A stretch of 52,236 nt of DNA from Oleiagrimonas sp964566965 (GCA_964566965.1 CAZMKO010000011.1:1-52236); one strand, 5' to 3'; numbered from the stretch's first letter, positions 25,601-32,730 are shown. The notes: generated by a model not told the origin, from the letters alone. Numbers and translations are program-made.

Positions 25601-25691
25601 CACGAGCAACGCCGTCGCTCCGACGTGGCAGCGTGTGCAATACCAGTCCACGCCGCGCTACGCTCGCCTCGGCGTTCGTTACGATTACTGA
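22614..25691 (+). CDS. Oar-like TonB-dependent receptor 3
   Basis: A 1025-aa outer-membrane receptor. The ATG at 22614 follows GGGGAGA and starts a signal peptide (residues 1-33, hydrophobic core LALALALGLGMSGFAFG). A carboxypeptidase-regulatory-like domain follows (about 35-110, ASGRYSFGNLPLGTYTVTL), then a TonB-box-like ESIQVSA, a plug (about 130-260, with SSVTENAYYINGFNTTDPLS and GYGAAYGRSDGGVINMIGKR) and a barrel ending RLGVRYDY. It is only distantly similar to receptors 1 and 2 and has a different N-terminal domain. The ligand is unknown. The divergent MocR-type gene upstream and the small secreted-peptide gene downstream are its notable neighbours. Confidence 0.92.
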   Translation: MSSCSNRHTSLPRRSSLALALALGLGMSGFAFGQATTGTLYGSAPESGETVTVQSASGLTRQATVDASGRYSFGNLPLGTYTVTLMKDGQVVDTRNNVTLRVGAGTRVNLSGGGNADATASSPEDLESIQVSANALPAIDVSSTDSRTVITSQELAKLPMARSAESIALLAPGVIPGNGAFTGPTGQSLVSFGGSSVTENAYYINGFNTTDPLSGMGGLTLPYGAIDQQQMLTGGYGAAYGRSDGGVINMIGKRGTNEWHFGGQVLWTPAFAKGNQNDIYYRAGSNAGKIYNRNRDDKSWTTTYDAYVGGPLIKDKLFLFAAMEAERKEGSSVGTVNSPYKTQYQYKMPKWYAKLDWNITDSNILEITGASNKTSYNGTMYDYDYATDTEGDFHGYATETKQGADLWTAKFTSYITDNLTLSALYGQMKGTYYSNIPGYDGDTPYIYAPDQQNPALNGGSPIINDQTTLYLNPSDHKSKNSNLRVDLSYHIGDHTITAGIDNMRISDTNDGQYTSGPEAAPGAGYWWYYHHDDPSKPVSGIPGETGAWAEAPGNYPGGEDGYYVEKYVLRTTASATTSQKAQYIEDEWQINDKWLLKVGLRNDQFTNYNPNGDAYLRLTKPQWAPRIGVSWDVNGDSSFKVYANAGRYYLALPASVALRAAGTSLYTHEYFTYTGIDDEGKPTGLTPIESSTGGPISANREYGQARDPKTAAARDLKSEYQDEFIVGFDKQLNDAWNYGAKASFRKLRTGIDDVADADSILAKMHSMGIADEDIGAIQGSYLINPGMTNTLMIPHASGDGYYAVPMTSADFGFPDMKRNYYSLELYLQHPFDGTWFGKIDYTYARSYGNSEGQVRSDIGQTDVSATEDWDYGSLMQYANGELANSRRHQLKAYGAWQMTPEWMLSGNVLIQSGTPRSCLGGYGPDESNPTGYGNDYHWCGGQPARPGDAGHNPWQYTVNVGVEYRPAFAQHKLAFSLDVNNLFNNRTVLSVDPHYGTSNAVAPTWQRVQYQSTPRYARLGVRYDY

Positions 25692-25712
25692 TTAACGGAA
25701 AAAGGAAGTCTG

Positions 25713-25741
25713 GGATGGTGGGCAGTAGCTGCTCACCATCC
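25713..25741 (+). other. Stem-loop in the receptor 3 3' untranslated region
   Basis: GGATGGTG (25713-25720) pairs with CACCATCC (25734-25741), and an inner GCAG/CTGC stem gives about 12 bp in all. It is not followed by a T run, so it is more likely an mRNA-end structure than a terminator. Confidence 0.5.
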
Positions 25742-25813
25742 ATCAACGCATTATAATAATATTGGTACCTGCCATGCTCAGCTGTGGCGCGAACTGAAAA
25801 CTCCCCTACCTCA

Positions 25814-25840
25814 GCCGCCGTCTCCCACCGGCGGCTTTTT
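25814..25840 (+). terminator. Rho-independent terminator of receptor 3
   Basis: GCCGCCG (25814-25820) pairs with CGGCGGC (25829-25835) around an 8-base loop, followed by TTTTT. It separates the receptor transcript from the small peptide gene. Confidence 0.8.
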
Positions 25841-25962
25841 GTTTTCAAATTGCGAAAATCAAACTTGCACAACAACCCAACCAGGTATATCCTGAACTCG
25901 TCGGTAGCATTATCGACATTCGTTTGATTAACAGGCGAATTGAGTTATAAACGGAGGAGAGA

Positions 25963-26217
25963 ATGAAATTCAATATTTTGCTCGCAAGCACCATTGCAGT
26001 TGTGTCTGCAATTTCGTTGTATTCACCTCAGTCTAAAGCAGTAGCAAACTGCAGTTCATGTTATCGATACACCGAGAGCTGCATGGCTGCTGGCGGTACA
26101 CTTGATGAGTGCTGGATCTGCAACAACCCAACCTGTCCACCCATACCCGACCCGAACCCGCACGAACCACCCCCGCCGCCACATGACAATATAAAAAGTA
26201 ATGGCGCTAACAGTTAA
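25963..26217 (+). CDS. Small secreted six-cysteine, proline-rich peptide (unknown function)
   Basis: An 84-aa product that I do not recognise. A strong ribosome-binding site (GGAGGAGA, about five bases from ATG) supports expression. Residues 1-28 look like a Sec signal peptide (MKFNILLASTIAVVSAISLY, cleavage near AVA). The mature part of about 56 residues has six cysteines in a C-x2-C-x7-C-x8-C-x2-C-x4-C pattern, followed by a proline-rich, cysteine-free tail (PHEPPPPPHD). Even cysteine number suggests disulfides or metal binding after export. The gene lies in an AT-rich islet (about 25.75-26.35 kb), unlike its surroundings. No peptide-modifying or dedicated export gene lies adjacent, so a RiPP or bacteriocin role is only a possibility. 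Confidence 0.7.
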   Translation: MKFNILLASTIAVVSAISLYSPQSKAVANCSSCYRYTESCMAAGGTLDECWICNNPTCPPIPDPNPHEPPPPPHDNIKSNGANS

Positions 26218-26243
26218 TTCTGTTGATGCGTGTACGAAGGAGT

Positions 26244-26278
26244 ATAAAGTAAGTCGCATCATTTGCGGCTTACTTTAT
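26244..26278 (+). terminator. Stem-loop after the small peptide gene
   Basis: A 15-base arm (26244-26258, ATAAAGTAAGTCGCA) pairs with 26264-26278 (TGCGGCTTACTTTAT) around TCATT, with a single G-U pair. The 3' arm is T-rich but no clean T tract follows. A terminator or mRNA-stabilising hairpin is likely. Confidence 0.55.
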
Positions 26279-26332
26279 TCGGCACAAAAATGTATCCGTC
26301 ACGCACATGATAGATTTAAAATCCCTTTTTTA

Positions 26333-27031
26333 ATGAAATATCAATTTTCTCCGGCTGAACCATCGAGCCTACCAATCCAGAGTAGCCCATACCGTTTTCC
26401 GGTTCGCCGCATTTTCTGTATCGGACGCAACTATGCCGATCACGCCCGCGAGATGGGCGCTGTCATCGATCGCGGCAAACCGGTGTTCTTCACCAAGCCG
26501 GCCGACGCCGTGGTGACCGATGGCAACGACGTGCCGTGGCCCCCCGCCACATCGGACCTGCACCACGAAGTGGAAATGGTAGTGGCCCTGAAGACGGGCG
26601 GCCGCGACATCGACGCGGACGCCGCCGCCGGCTGCATCTTCGGCCACGGCGTGGGCCTTGACCTGACCCGCCGCGACTTGCAGGCCGAGGCCAAAAAACG
26701 GGGACTGCCTTGGGATACGGCCAAAGGCTTTGACCACGGTGCGCCGGTGTCGGCACTGTGTCCGCTGTCGGTCGCCCGTCCCGCCCCGGAAACGCTTCTT
26801 ACACTGGACATCAACGGTGAACGCCGGCAGCAATCGACGCTGGATGCCATGGTCTGGAGCACGGCCGAGATCATCGTCGAGCTGTCGCGTCTGTTCGAGC
26901 TGAAAGCCGGCGACCTCGTCTTCACCGGCACGCCGGCCGGCGTGGCCGCGCTGGCGCCCGGCGACCATTTCCACGCCGAACTGGCCGGCATCGCCATCCT
27001 GGAAGGCCGCATGGGCACCAACCACACCTGA
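26333..27031 (+). CDS. Fumarylacetoacetate hydrolase family protein (YcgM/FAHD1-like)
   Basis: A 232-aa cytoplasmic metal-dependent enzyme. The family fold is marked by FCIGRNYADHAREMG (28-42), FFTKPADAVV, the metal-binding acidic residues E79 and E81 in HHEVEMVVAL and D110 in GHGVGLDLTRRD, and FTGTPAGVAALAPGD near the end. Members act as acylpyruvases, fumarylpyruvate hydrolases or oxaloacetate tautomerases; the size and motifs fit the FAHD1/YcgM group but the substrate is not certain. The open frame runs upstream into the peptide gene, but the ATG at 26333 gives the family N-terminus. No clear ribosome-binding site precedes it, and the leader is AT-rich. Confidence 0.88.
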   Translation: MKYQFSPAEPSSLPIQSSPYRFPVRRIFCIGRNYADHAREMGAVIDRGKPVFFTKPADAVVTDGNDVPWPPATSDLHHEVEMVVALKTGGRDIDADAAAGCIFGHGVGLDLTRRDLQAEAKKRGLPWDTAKGFDHGAPVSALCPLSVARPAPETLLTLDINGERRQQSTLDAMVWSTAEIIVELSRLFELKAGDLVFTGTPAGVAALAPGDHFHAELAGIAILEGRMGTNHT

Positions 27032-27114
27032 CGCGCCCGGCCTGCCACACCGCTACCGCTGAAGCCGCCAACCGGGTATATTTTTCCCGGGGGTTACTTT
27101 CGGGAGTGGTGCAA

Positions 27115-27528
27115 ATGAGCATGATGGGCGAGTTCAAGACCTTCGTGATGCGCGGCAACGTCATCGACATGGCCGTGGGCATTGTCGTGGGCGCGGCTTT
27201 CAAGGACGTCGTGACGTCACTGGTTGACAACATCATCATGCCGCCCATCGGCTGGCTGATCGGCGGCATCAAGTTTTCGCACATGAAATGGGTGCTCAAG
27301 GCGGCCGACGCCGACGGCAATGGCGGCGTGGCCATCAGCTACGGCGCTTTCATCGAGACCGTGATCAGCTTCCTGATCATCGCCTTCGTGATCTTCATGC
27401 TGATAAGGGCGATCAACTCGCTGCACCGCAAGTCCGAGGCGGCCGAGGAAGCACCGGCCGCACCACCGGAAGACGTCGCGTTGCTCACCGAGATCCGTGA
27501 CCTGCTGAAAACCCGCTCGACACCTTGA
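27115..27528 (+). CDS. mscL: Large-conductance mechanosensitive channel MscL
   Basis: A 137-aa inner-membrane channel that opens on osmotic downshock to release solutes. Two transmembrane helices are visible: FKTFVMRGNVIDMAVGIVVG at the N-terminus and the segment around ETVISFLIIAFVIFMLIRAIN. A periplasmic loop (WVLKAADADGNGGVAISYG) and a C-terminal helix (DVALLTEIRDLLK) complete the family layout. The ATG at 27115 is preceded by GGGAG at eight bases; a GTG three codons earlier is less likely. A palindromic mobile-like element begins 61 bases after the stop codon. Confidence 0.96.
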   Translation: MSMMGEFKTFVMRGNVIDMAVGIVVGAAFKDVVTSLVDNIIMPPIGWLIGGIKFSHMKWVLKAADADGNGGVAISYGAFIETVISFLIIAFVIFMLIRAINSLHRKSEAAEEAPAAPPEDVALLTEIRDLLKTRSTP

Positions 27529-27589
27529 ACGGCGGATCCGGTGGTGATCGTTCCACGACGACACCGCCGGACCGGTCGGCAAACAGGCT

Positions 27590-27775
27590 CTCAGAGCGTG
27601 TAAAAAATTCGACCGCCGCAGCGAAAGTGTCACCGGGCGTGTGTGGCAAGGTCCGTCGCGCGCAAATTCGGGGAGTTGAGTGAGCCAGATGACTCGAATT
27701 CGCGGACCGGTGGGCCGCCGGCATACGCGTCCAGCGGCACTCGCAGCAGGTGGCGGTTTTTTCACACGCTCTCAG
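27590..27775. mobile_element. MITE-like palindromic element with terminal inverted repeats
   Basis: The ends are imperfect inverted repeats: CTCAGAGCGTGTAAAAAA (27590-27607) and, read in reverse, CTGAGAGCGTGTGAAAAAA (27757-27775). Pairing continues inward: GCCGCAGCGAAAGTG matches the complement of CACTCGCAGCAGGTGGCG, and GGTCCG...AATTCG matches CGAATTCGCGGACC. The whole 186 bases can thus fold on itself, and no protein is encoded. The right end overlaps the stop codon of the macrodomain gene. No target-site duplication is obvious, so a structured intergenic repeat is an alternative. Confidence 0.6.
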
Positions 27776-28305
27776 TTGCCGCCAGCCTCGCGTGATGCCT
27801 GCTCGAACACCCGGCGCAAACCGTCGCTGAAGCAGCACATGACGACATGCGCCGGATGGGCGTGCCGTTCGAGTTCCGCATGGATCACGTCCATGGCCAC
27901 GTGCGCCGCCTGCTCGACCGGGTAGGCGTAAGCCCCGCAACTGATGGCGGGAAACGCGATGCGCTCCACATGCAGGCCCCGGGCCAGATCGAGACTGTTG
28001 CGGTAGCATGCGGCGAGCAGATCACGCTCGCCATGGTCGCCACCGCGCCACACCGGACCCACGGTATGAATCACGTACTGCGCGGGCAGATCGAAACCCG
28101 ACGTGGCACGCGCCTCGCCGGTGGGGCAACGCACGCCCTGCCGAACCTCGGGCATGCGCTGGCAGGCATCCAACAGCTGCGGGCCGGCCCGCCGGTGGAT
28201 GGCGCCGTCCACCCCGCCGCCGCCCAACAGGCTGCGGTTGGCCGCATTGACGATGGCGTCGGCGGCCAGGCGGGTGATGTCGCCCTGGATCACTTCGATC
28301 AACAT
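27772..28305 (-). CDS. Macrodomain protein, O-acetyl-ADP-ribose deacetylase (YmdB-like)
   Basis: A 177-aa macrodomain. In E. coli, YmdB hydrolyses O-acetyl-ADP-ribose and modulates RNase III; ADP-ribosyl hydrolase activity is also known in the family. Signatures are QGDITRLAADAIVNAAN (7-23), the catalytic glycine-rich loop GGGGVDGAIHR (28-38, including D33), CPTGEA, HTVGPVWRGG and FPAISCGAYAYP. The ATG start at 28305 gives the family N-terminus. The C-terminus ends in SREAGGN, and the TGA codon (27772-27774) lies inside the terminal repeat of the MITE-like element. The gene is divergent from the MarR gene across 87 bases. Confidence 0.93.
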   Translation of the reverse strand: MLIEVIQGDITRLAADAIVNAANRSLLGGGGVDGAIHRRAGPQLLDACQRMPEVRQGVRCPTGEARATSGFDLPAQYVIHTVGPVWRGGDHGERDLLAACYRNSLDLARGLHVERIAFPAISCGAYAYPVEQAAHVAMDVIHAELERHAHPAHVVMCCFSDGLRRVFEQASREAGGN

Positions 28306-28392
28306 GGGCGCAAGCTTACCCCCCTTGTCGTGAAGGGGAAGTGCGCCACGTCAATTTGCCATACTGTCCGCCAAGCCACGTTGAAGATCACC

Positions 28393-28833
28393 ATGAAGCA
28401 AACACGTGACATGTCTTTCGGATACCTGCTGAACGACGTTACCCTGTTGTTTCGCAAGCATTTCGACCGTCGTGCGACGCAGCACGGGCTGACCCGTGCG
28501 CAATGGCGCGCCATCAAATGCCTGCACCAGCGCGAGGGCATTCGCCAGAACGAGCTGGCGGAGCTGCTGGAAATGGAGCCCATCGCCGTGGGCCGCGTCA
28601 TCGACCGCCTGCAGGGCGCCGCCTTCGTGGAACGCCGCGCCGACCCCAACGACCGCCGCTGCTGGCGCCTGCATGCCACCCCCAAGGCGCGTGCCGTCAT
28701 GGACGACATGCAGGACATCGCGCGCGGACTGCGCGGCGACGCCACCCGCGACATCAGCGTGGCCGAGCTGGAACAGATGATCGCCACCCTGGAACATATC
28801 AAGGCCAATTTGCAGGCATTGGACGAGTCCTGA
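28393..28833 (+). CDS. MarR-family transcriptional regulator
   Basis: A 146-aa winged helix-turn-helix protein. After a short helical start (MKQTRDMSFGYLLNDVTLLF), the DNA-binding part has LTRAQWRAIKCLHQREGIRQ, NELAELLEMEPIAVGRVIDR (recognition region) and the charged wing RADPNDRRCWRLH. The C-terminal helix would form the dimer interface. Such proteins usually repress a neighbouring or divergent gene and respond to phenolic or oxidising ligands; the divergent macrodomain gene is a possible target (inference). The ATG at 28393 is chosen; a later ATG six codons downstream is possible. The ribosome-binding site is weak. Confidence 0.88.
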   Translation: MKQTRDMSFGYLLNDVTLLFRKHFDRRATQHGLTRAQWRAIKCLHQREGIRQNELAELLEMEPIAVGRVIDRLQGAAFVERRADPNDRRCWRLHATPKARAVMDDMQDIARGLRGDATRDISVAELEQMIATLEHIKANLQALDES

Positions 28834-28871
28834 GCGTTTGGGCGCGGAGGGAGGTGGTGATGCTCTGACGG

Positions 28872-29095
28872 CGGGACTCGGGACTCGGGACTCGGGACTC
28901 GGGGATGGGGGATCGGTGACGTGCGGCGGGAGGGGTGTCGNNNNNNNNNNNNNNNNNNNNNNNNNNNNNNNNNNNNNNNNNNNNNNNNNNNNNNNNNNNN
29001 NNNNNNNNNNNNNNNNNNNNNNNNNNNNNNNNNNNNNNNNCGGGACTCGGGACTCGGGGATGGGGGATCGGTGACGTGCGGCGGGAGGGGTGTCG
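28872..29095. repeat. Heptamer tandem repeat and 55-base duplication around the gap
   Basis: Four copies of CGGGACT (28872-28899) precede a 41-base unit starting CGGGGATGGGGGATCGG (28900-28940). After the gap the same arrangement recurs with two visible heptamers (29041-29054) and an identical 41-base unit (29055-29095). The last 55 bases before the gap equal the first 55 after it. It fills the space between the MarR gene and the batD stop codon. Confidence 0.85.
28941..29040. other. Assembly gap (100 N)
   Basis: Exactly 100 undetermined bases, a conventional length for a scaffold gap of unknown size. Identical sequence on both sides suggests that a tandem array or a collapsed duplication caused the break, so the true distance here is unknown. 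Confidence 0.95.
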
Positions 29096-29104
29096 ATGCG
29101 GCCG

Positions 29105-30847
29105 TCAAGGGTGATACAACGGCGGCAATGCATCCTCGTCACGCCCGCGCCGCCGGTCATCACGCCAGCGCAACCCGCCGGCGAATGCGCGCCGCAGGTC
29201 CTCGGCCCGCGGCATGTGTCCGGTGCCGTAATGGGCGTCCTGCACCGCGCCGACCAGGCGCACCTGATCGTCGTCTTCCAGATGTCTCGCCAGATCGGCC
29301 AGGTTGCGCATGCCGGCGCGCTCAGCCTGCGCCCATCCCAGCAGCGCACGGCAGCAGGCCGCGGCGTCCCCGCCACCGGCCGCATCCAGGAACGCACGAC
29401 GCGCACGACGAGCCGAAGATCCGGCGTTCGCGGTCGCCGGGCCCGACGCGGTGGCACGTGCCGCGCGACGGCGGCGCCACCGCCATGCCACCACCAGGCC
29501 GGTGACCAACCACAACCCGCCGGCCACGGCGGCCACCCACGGCCACCAGCCGGTTGCCCCCGACGATCGGGGTGCCGGCGACGCCGGCGCCCCGATCGAT
29601 ACCGCCGGAGCCGGCATGGAGCTCGACGTGGCAGACGACGCGGTGGATGGCATATGCCGTGCCTGTCCCCCGGCGGCGGCCACCACGGTCAACGTATGCG
29701 CCGGCACGCGGGCGGTCTCGGCCCGGTCCTTGCCCAGATTCCACCAGGTCAAGGTGATCGGTGGCAACGTCAGTTTGCCGGACCGGCGCGGCACCACGGT
29801 GAACGTGCGCCGGCGCGTCCCTTTCAGCCAGTGCCCGTCATGGCCGGTATCGTCTTCGGTCGGGTCGGGGTACACATCGGCGCCCCGCAAGGGTGGCAGG
29901 GCCGGCTCGGGCAGGGATTCAAAGGCCAGTCCGCGTGCCGTTTCGGCCAGGGTCAACGTCAGCGGCTGCCCCACCTGCACCGTGCCGTCAGCCGGCAGGC
30001 CATCCAGCGTGAGCGTCAGTGATCGCCCCGGCAGCCAGGCGTCGGTGCCGACCGCGGCCGGCTTGTCGCGCACGTCCAGCTTCACGGCGCCGGACAAAGC
30101 CGAGACCTCCCGCATGTCGCCGAACCAACCGTCACCGGCACCGCCGCGGCGCATGAGGCCCTGGAACACCACCGGAGCAAGGTCGATGCGACCCTTCCGC
30201 TGCGCCACCAGCGCGTAGTGGCGTTCCAGCACATCGTAAAAGTGGCCGTCACGGCGTGTCTGGTAACGGGTATCCTCGCCCAATTGCTGCAGTTCGACGG
30301 CGTCGTCCTGCGGCATGTCCAGGCTGCCCCGGGCCATCGCCGCGGTGTAGAACAGGCGCACGGTCAGCACCACCTGTTGCCCCACATACGGCGTGCGCGT
30401 ATCCACCTTGACCTCCAGGAACACGGGATCGCCGGGCCCGCCACGATGCTGGCGGTCGGGCGCCTTGACCTGCAGTGTCAACGGCGTCGTCCGCTGCCCG
30501 TCGACCGACAGCGGCGCGATGCGGATGCGCCCCACGTGTCGCGGCCGCAATTGCACAGCCCAGATGGTCGTGGCGCGGCGGCGCCCGTTCCGGATGTCGA
30601 CGCGGCTGTTGTGGGAAGTGCCGAGAATGTCGAAATCGTTCCGCAACGTGGACAGATCCGGGGTGCGGAACGAGGTGGTGCCGTCCATTTCCACGTTCAG
30701 GGTGACGGTGTCGCCGTAGTCGACGCTGTCGCGGTCGAGGAAAGCATGCAGGCGGGTGGTGTCGGCCGCGTGCACGGGCAGCGCCACCACACAGGCCAAC
30801 CACAGCCACAACCATGCCGTCCACCGGCTCGTCCGCACCCGACTCAC
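29105..30847 (-). CDS. batD: BatD-family protein
   Basis: A 580-aa membrane-anchored periplasmic protein, last of the moxR-bat operon. A signal peptide (about 1-28, WLWLWLACVVALPVHA) is followed by beta-rich BatD repeats (FLDRDSVDYGDTVTLNVEMD; VDTRTPYVGQQVVLTVRLFY), a transmembrane helix (about 450-472, GWWPWVAAVAGGLWLVTGLV) and a basic cytoplasmic tail. Bat proteins were linked to aerotolerance in Bacteroides and to envelope stress elsewhere; the molecular role is not settled. The start is GTG at 30847, overlapping the TGA of the preceding gene (GTGA). The assembly gap lies just downstream of its stop codon. Confidence 0.88.
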   Translation of the reverse strand: MSRVRTSRWTAWLWLWLACVVALPVHAADTTRLHAFLDRDSVDYGDTVTLNVEMDGTTSFRTPDLSTLRNDFDILGTSHNSRVDIRNGRRRATTIWAVQLRPRHVGRIRIAPLSVDGQRTTPLTLQVKAPDRQHRGGPGDPVFLEVKVDTRTPYVGQQVVLTVRLFYTAAMARGSLDMPQDDAVELQQLGEDTRYQTRRDGHFYDVLERHYALVAQRKGRIDLAPVVFQGLMRRGGAGDGWFGDMREVSALSGAVKLDVRDKPAAVGTDAWLPGRSLTLTLDGLPADGTVQVGQPLTLTLAETARGLAFESLPEPALPPLRGADVYPDPTEDDTGHDGHWLKGTRRRTFTVVPRRSGKLTLPPITLTWWNLGKDRAETARVPAHTLTVVAAAGGQARHMPSTASSATSSSMPAPAVSIGAPASPAPRSSGATGWWPWVAAVAGGLWLVTGLVVAWRWRRRRAARATASGPATANAGSSARRARRAFLDAAGGGDAAACCRALLGWAQAERAGMRNLADLARHLEDDDQVRLVGAVQDAHYGTGHMPRAEDLRRAFAGGLRWRDDRRRGRDEDALPPLYHP

Positions 30848-32730
30848 GGCGTGTCGTCCCGGTGTCCGGCGGCAGCGCGACGCTGCCGGTATTCCAGCTC
30901 GAACTTGCGCCGCAACAAGCCGCCCGGGTCGTCGCGTACCCGCTGCAATGCTTTCTCCATCGGCGCCGGCAGCGCCGAGGACGTGGCCGGTGCGGGCCGC
31001 CCCAGGTCGAAACCGGACGACGACGCCGACGGCGGATCGGCACGTGACGCGGCGGAGACCGGTCCACGTGGCGGCGACGCGGCCGACGATCCGGCGCCGG
31101 CCGGTGTCGCCGGCTTGTCTCCGCGCGCACCGTCGCCACTGTCGTGCGCGGCCTGTTGGCCGCCACGCTTTCCGTCGGCACCGCGCGCCTGATCCTGCGA
31201 CGCGGATGTCCCGCCCCGGGAACCGGACTTCGGCGTGTCGCCCCGGTGCTTGCCGCCCGTTCCCTTGTCGCCGCGGCCGTCGGTGCCCTCACCTTTGCGC
31301 CCGTTCTGGTCGCGGCCGTCACCGGTGGTGTCCTGTTGCCGTTTCAACCATTGACGCACCGCGTCGCGGTTGGCCTTGGCATCGGCCATGTCCGGATCAC
31401 GCCGCAAGGCCTCGCCCCAGGCGGCGATCGCGCGCTGGTACTTGTGTTGCGCCGCCAGCGTGTTGCCCCGGTTGTACCAGCCCTCGGCATCGTCAAGCTG
31501 GCCGAATTCGCGCGCCGCGGCCGTCATGTCACCGTCCCGGAACGCGGCGGCGCCACGCATGGCCGGGCTGCGGGCGGCACGACGCGCCCGCGCGGCGTCG
31601 CCATCATGCAACGCGGCGGCGGCACGCTGGTCCCCGTTGCGCCACCACCATGACCACGATGCCACTGTCGAAGCCGCCGGCACCGGGCCCGCGGCTTCGG
31701 CCCGAACCGGGAGCCACGGCAGAAGCGCCAGCGGCAGGATCAGCAACCAGCCGCGCCGGAAACCCAGCGCGACCAAAGCCAGCAACGGCAACAGCAGCCA
31801 CGGGCCCATGTCACGCCATTGGCTGACGCGGTGACGAGCGGCCACATGGTCACCGGCATGATTGCGCGCCGCGCGCAGGGTCTCAATGTCACGCCCACCG
31901 TCATCCATGGGGGCATACACGCCACCGCCGGCGGCAGCGAGGGCACGCAGGGCCGCGTCGTCTCGCGTGGCCATCAACGGCTGGCCGTCGTCATCACGCA
32001 GCACCTGCCCGTCGGAGGTGCGTACCGGCGTGCGGCCGGTGGCCCCCACTCCCAGGACCGATACCTGGACGCCCTTGCGGTGCGCGGCCTGCGCGGCGAC
32101 CCGCGCGTCGCGCCCGGCGGTGTCCGTGACCATCACCAACTGCCCATGCGGCTGCCCGGCCCGCAACAACAGGCCCTCACCGGTACGGATGGCGGCGGCC
32201 GCATCGTCGCCGGCCACCGGCATCACCCGTGGTGACAAGGCGTTGACCAGCTCGTCCAGCGCATGGGCATCGGCGCTCAATGGCGCCACCACGAACGCCG
32301 CGCCGGCGTAGGCCACCAGTGCATTGCTGCCATCGGGGTTGGCGTGCAACAGATCATGCACCTTGTAGCGTACCCGGCGCATGCGGTCGGGCTTGACGTC
32401 GGTAGCCAGCATGCGCGGCGACAGTGATACCACCACGACCTGCGCCGCATCCTGCCGATACGATGCCTGCGGCAACCGCGACCATGTCGGGCCGGCCAAC
32501 GCCAGCGTGGCCAACGTCGCGGCCAGCCACGGCACGACGTGCCACGCCCGGTGGCCGGCTCCGGCCGCACCGACCGTGACATGCGCCAGCAGTGGCGCAT
32601 CCACCAGGCGCTGCAGCGCGCGATCACCACGGCGGTGGCGTCCCCACCACCACAGCAACGGCGCCCACAACAGCACCAGAAGGCCCCACCACGGGCGCAA
32701 AAAATGGGCATTGGCCAGGACATGGCTCAT
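30844..32730 (-). CDS. BatB/BatC fusion: VWA domain with altered MIDAS, plus TPR region
   Basis: A 628-aa membrane protein. Two N-terminal hydrophobic segments (about 11-30 and 64-80) precede a von Willebrand A domain (about 95-300), another helix pair near 315-350, a TPR-like segment (AEGWYNRGNTLAAQHKYQRA, then IAAWGEALRRDPDMADAKAN) and a charged, low-complexity tail rich in Gly, Asp, Lys and Ser. The metal site DxSxS of BatB is not intact: aligned through MLATDVKPDRM with the usual MLAEDVAPNRL, it reads S102-L-S104-P-R106. The ATG at 32730 overlaps the batA stop (ATGA). The TPR part corresponds to BatC, so two subunits are fused, as in many Proteobacteria. Confidence 0.85.
   Translation of the reverse strand: MSHVLANAHFLRPWWGLLVLLWAPLLWWWGRHRRGDRALQRLVDAPLLAHVTVGAAGAGHRAWHVVPWLAATLATLALAGPTWSRLPQASYRQDAAQVVVVSLSPRMLATDVKPDRMRRVRYKVHDLLHANPDGSNALVAYAGAAFVVAPLSADAHALDELVNALSPRVMPVAGDDAAAAIRTGEGLLLRAGQPHGQLVMVTDTAGRDARVAAQAAHRKGVQVSVLGVGATGRTPVRTSDGQVLRDDDGQPLMATRDDAALRALAAAGGGVYAPMDDGGRDIETLRAARNHAGDHVAARHRVSQWRDMGPWLLLPLLALVALGFRRGWLLILPLALLPWLPVRAEAAGPVPAASTVASWSWWWRNGDQRAAAALHDGDAARARRAARSPAMRGAAAFRDGDMTAAAREFGQLDDAEGWYNRGNTLAAQHKYQRAIAAWGEALRRDPDMADAKANRDAVRQWLKRQQDTTGDGRDQNGRKGEGTDGRGDKGTGGKHRGDTPKSGSRGGTSASQDQARGADGKRGGQQAAHDSGDGARGDKPATPAGAGSSAASPPRGPVSAASRADPPSASSSGFDLGRPAPATSSALPAPMEKALQRVRDDPGGLLRRKFELEYRQRRAAAGHRDDTP

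Noticed and set aside
25561..25875. A 104-codon minus-strand frame in the AT-rich spacer
   Set aside because: It overlaps the receptor 3 end and its terminator, and its composition is partly antisense receptor sequence; no start signal was seen.
25963..26217. A RiPP biosynthetic cluster built on the cysteine-rich peptide
   Set aside because: No modification enzyme, peptidase-type ABC exporter or immunity gene is adjacent, and a Sec signal peptide rather than a double-glycine leader is present.
20607..28833. A defence island or phage-defence system involving the macrodomain, MarR and MscL genes
   Set aside because: Each gene is of a common housekeeping type, there is no nuclease, toxin or reverse transcriptase nearby, and gene orientations do not form an operon.
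28872..29095. A CRISPR array around the N gap
   Set aside because: The units are contiguous heptamers and one duplicated segment, without spacers of regular length and without cas genes.
30844..32730. Splitting the BatB/BatC gene into two coding regions
   Set aside because: The frame is continuous from the VWA domain through the TPR region without an internal stop or start signal, and such fusions are known.
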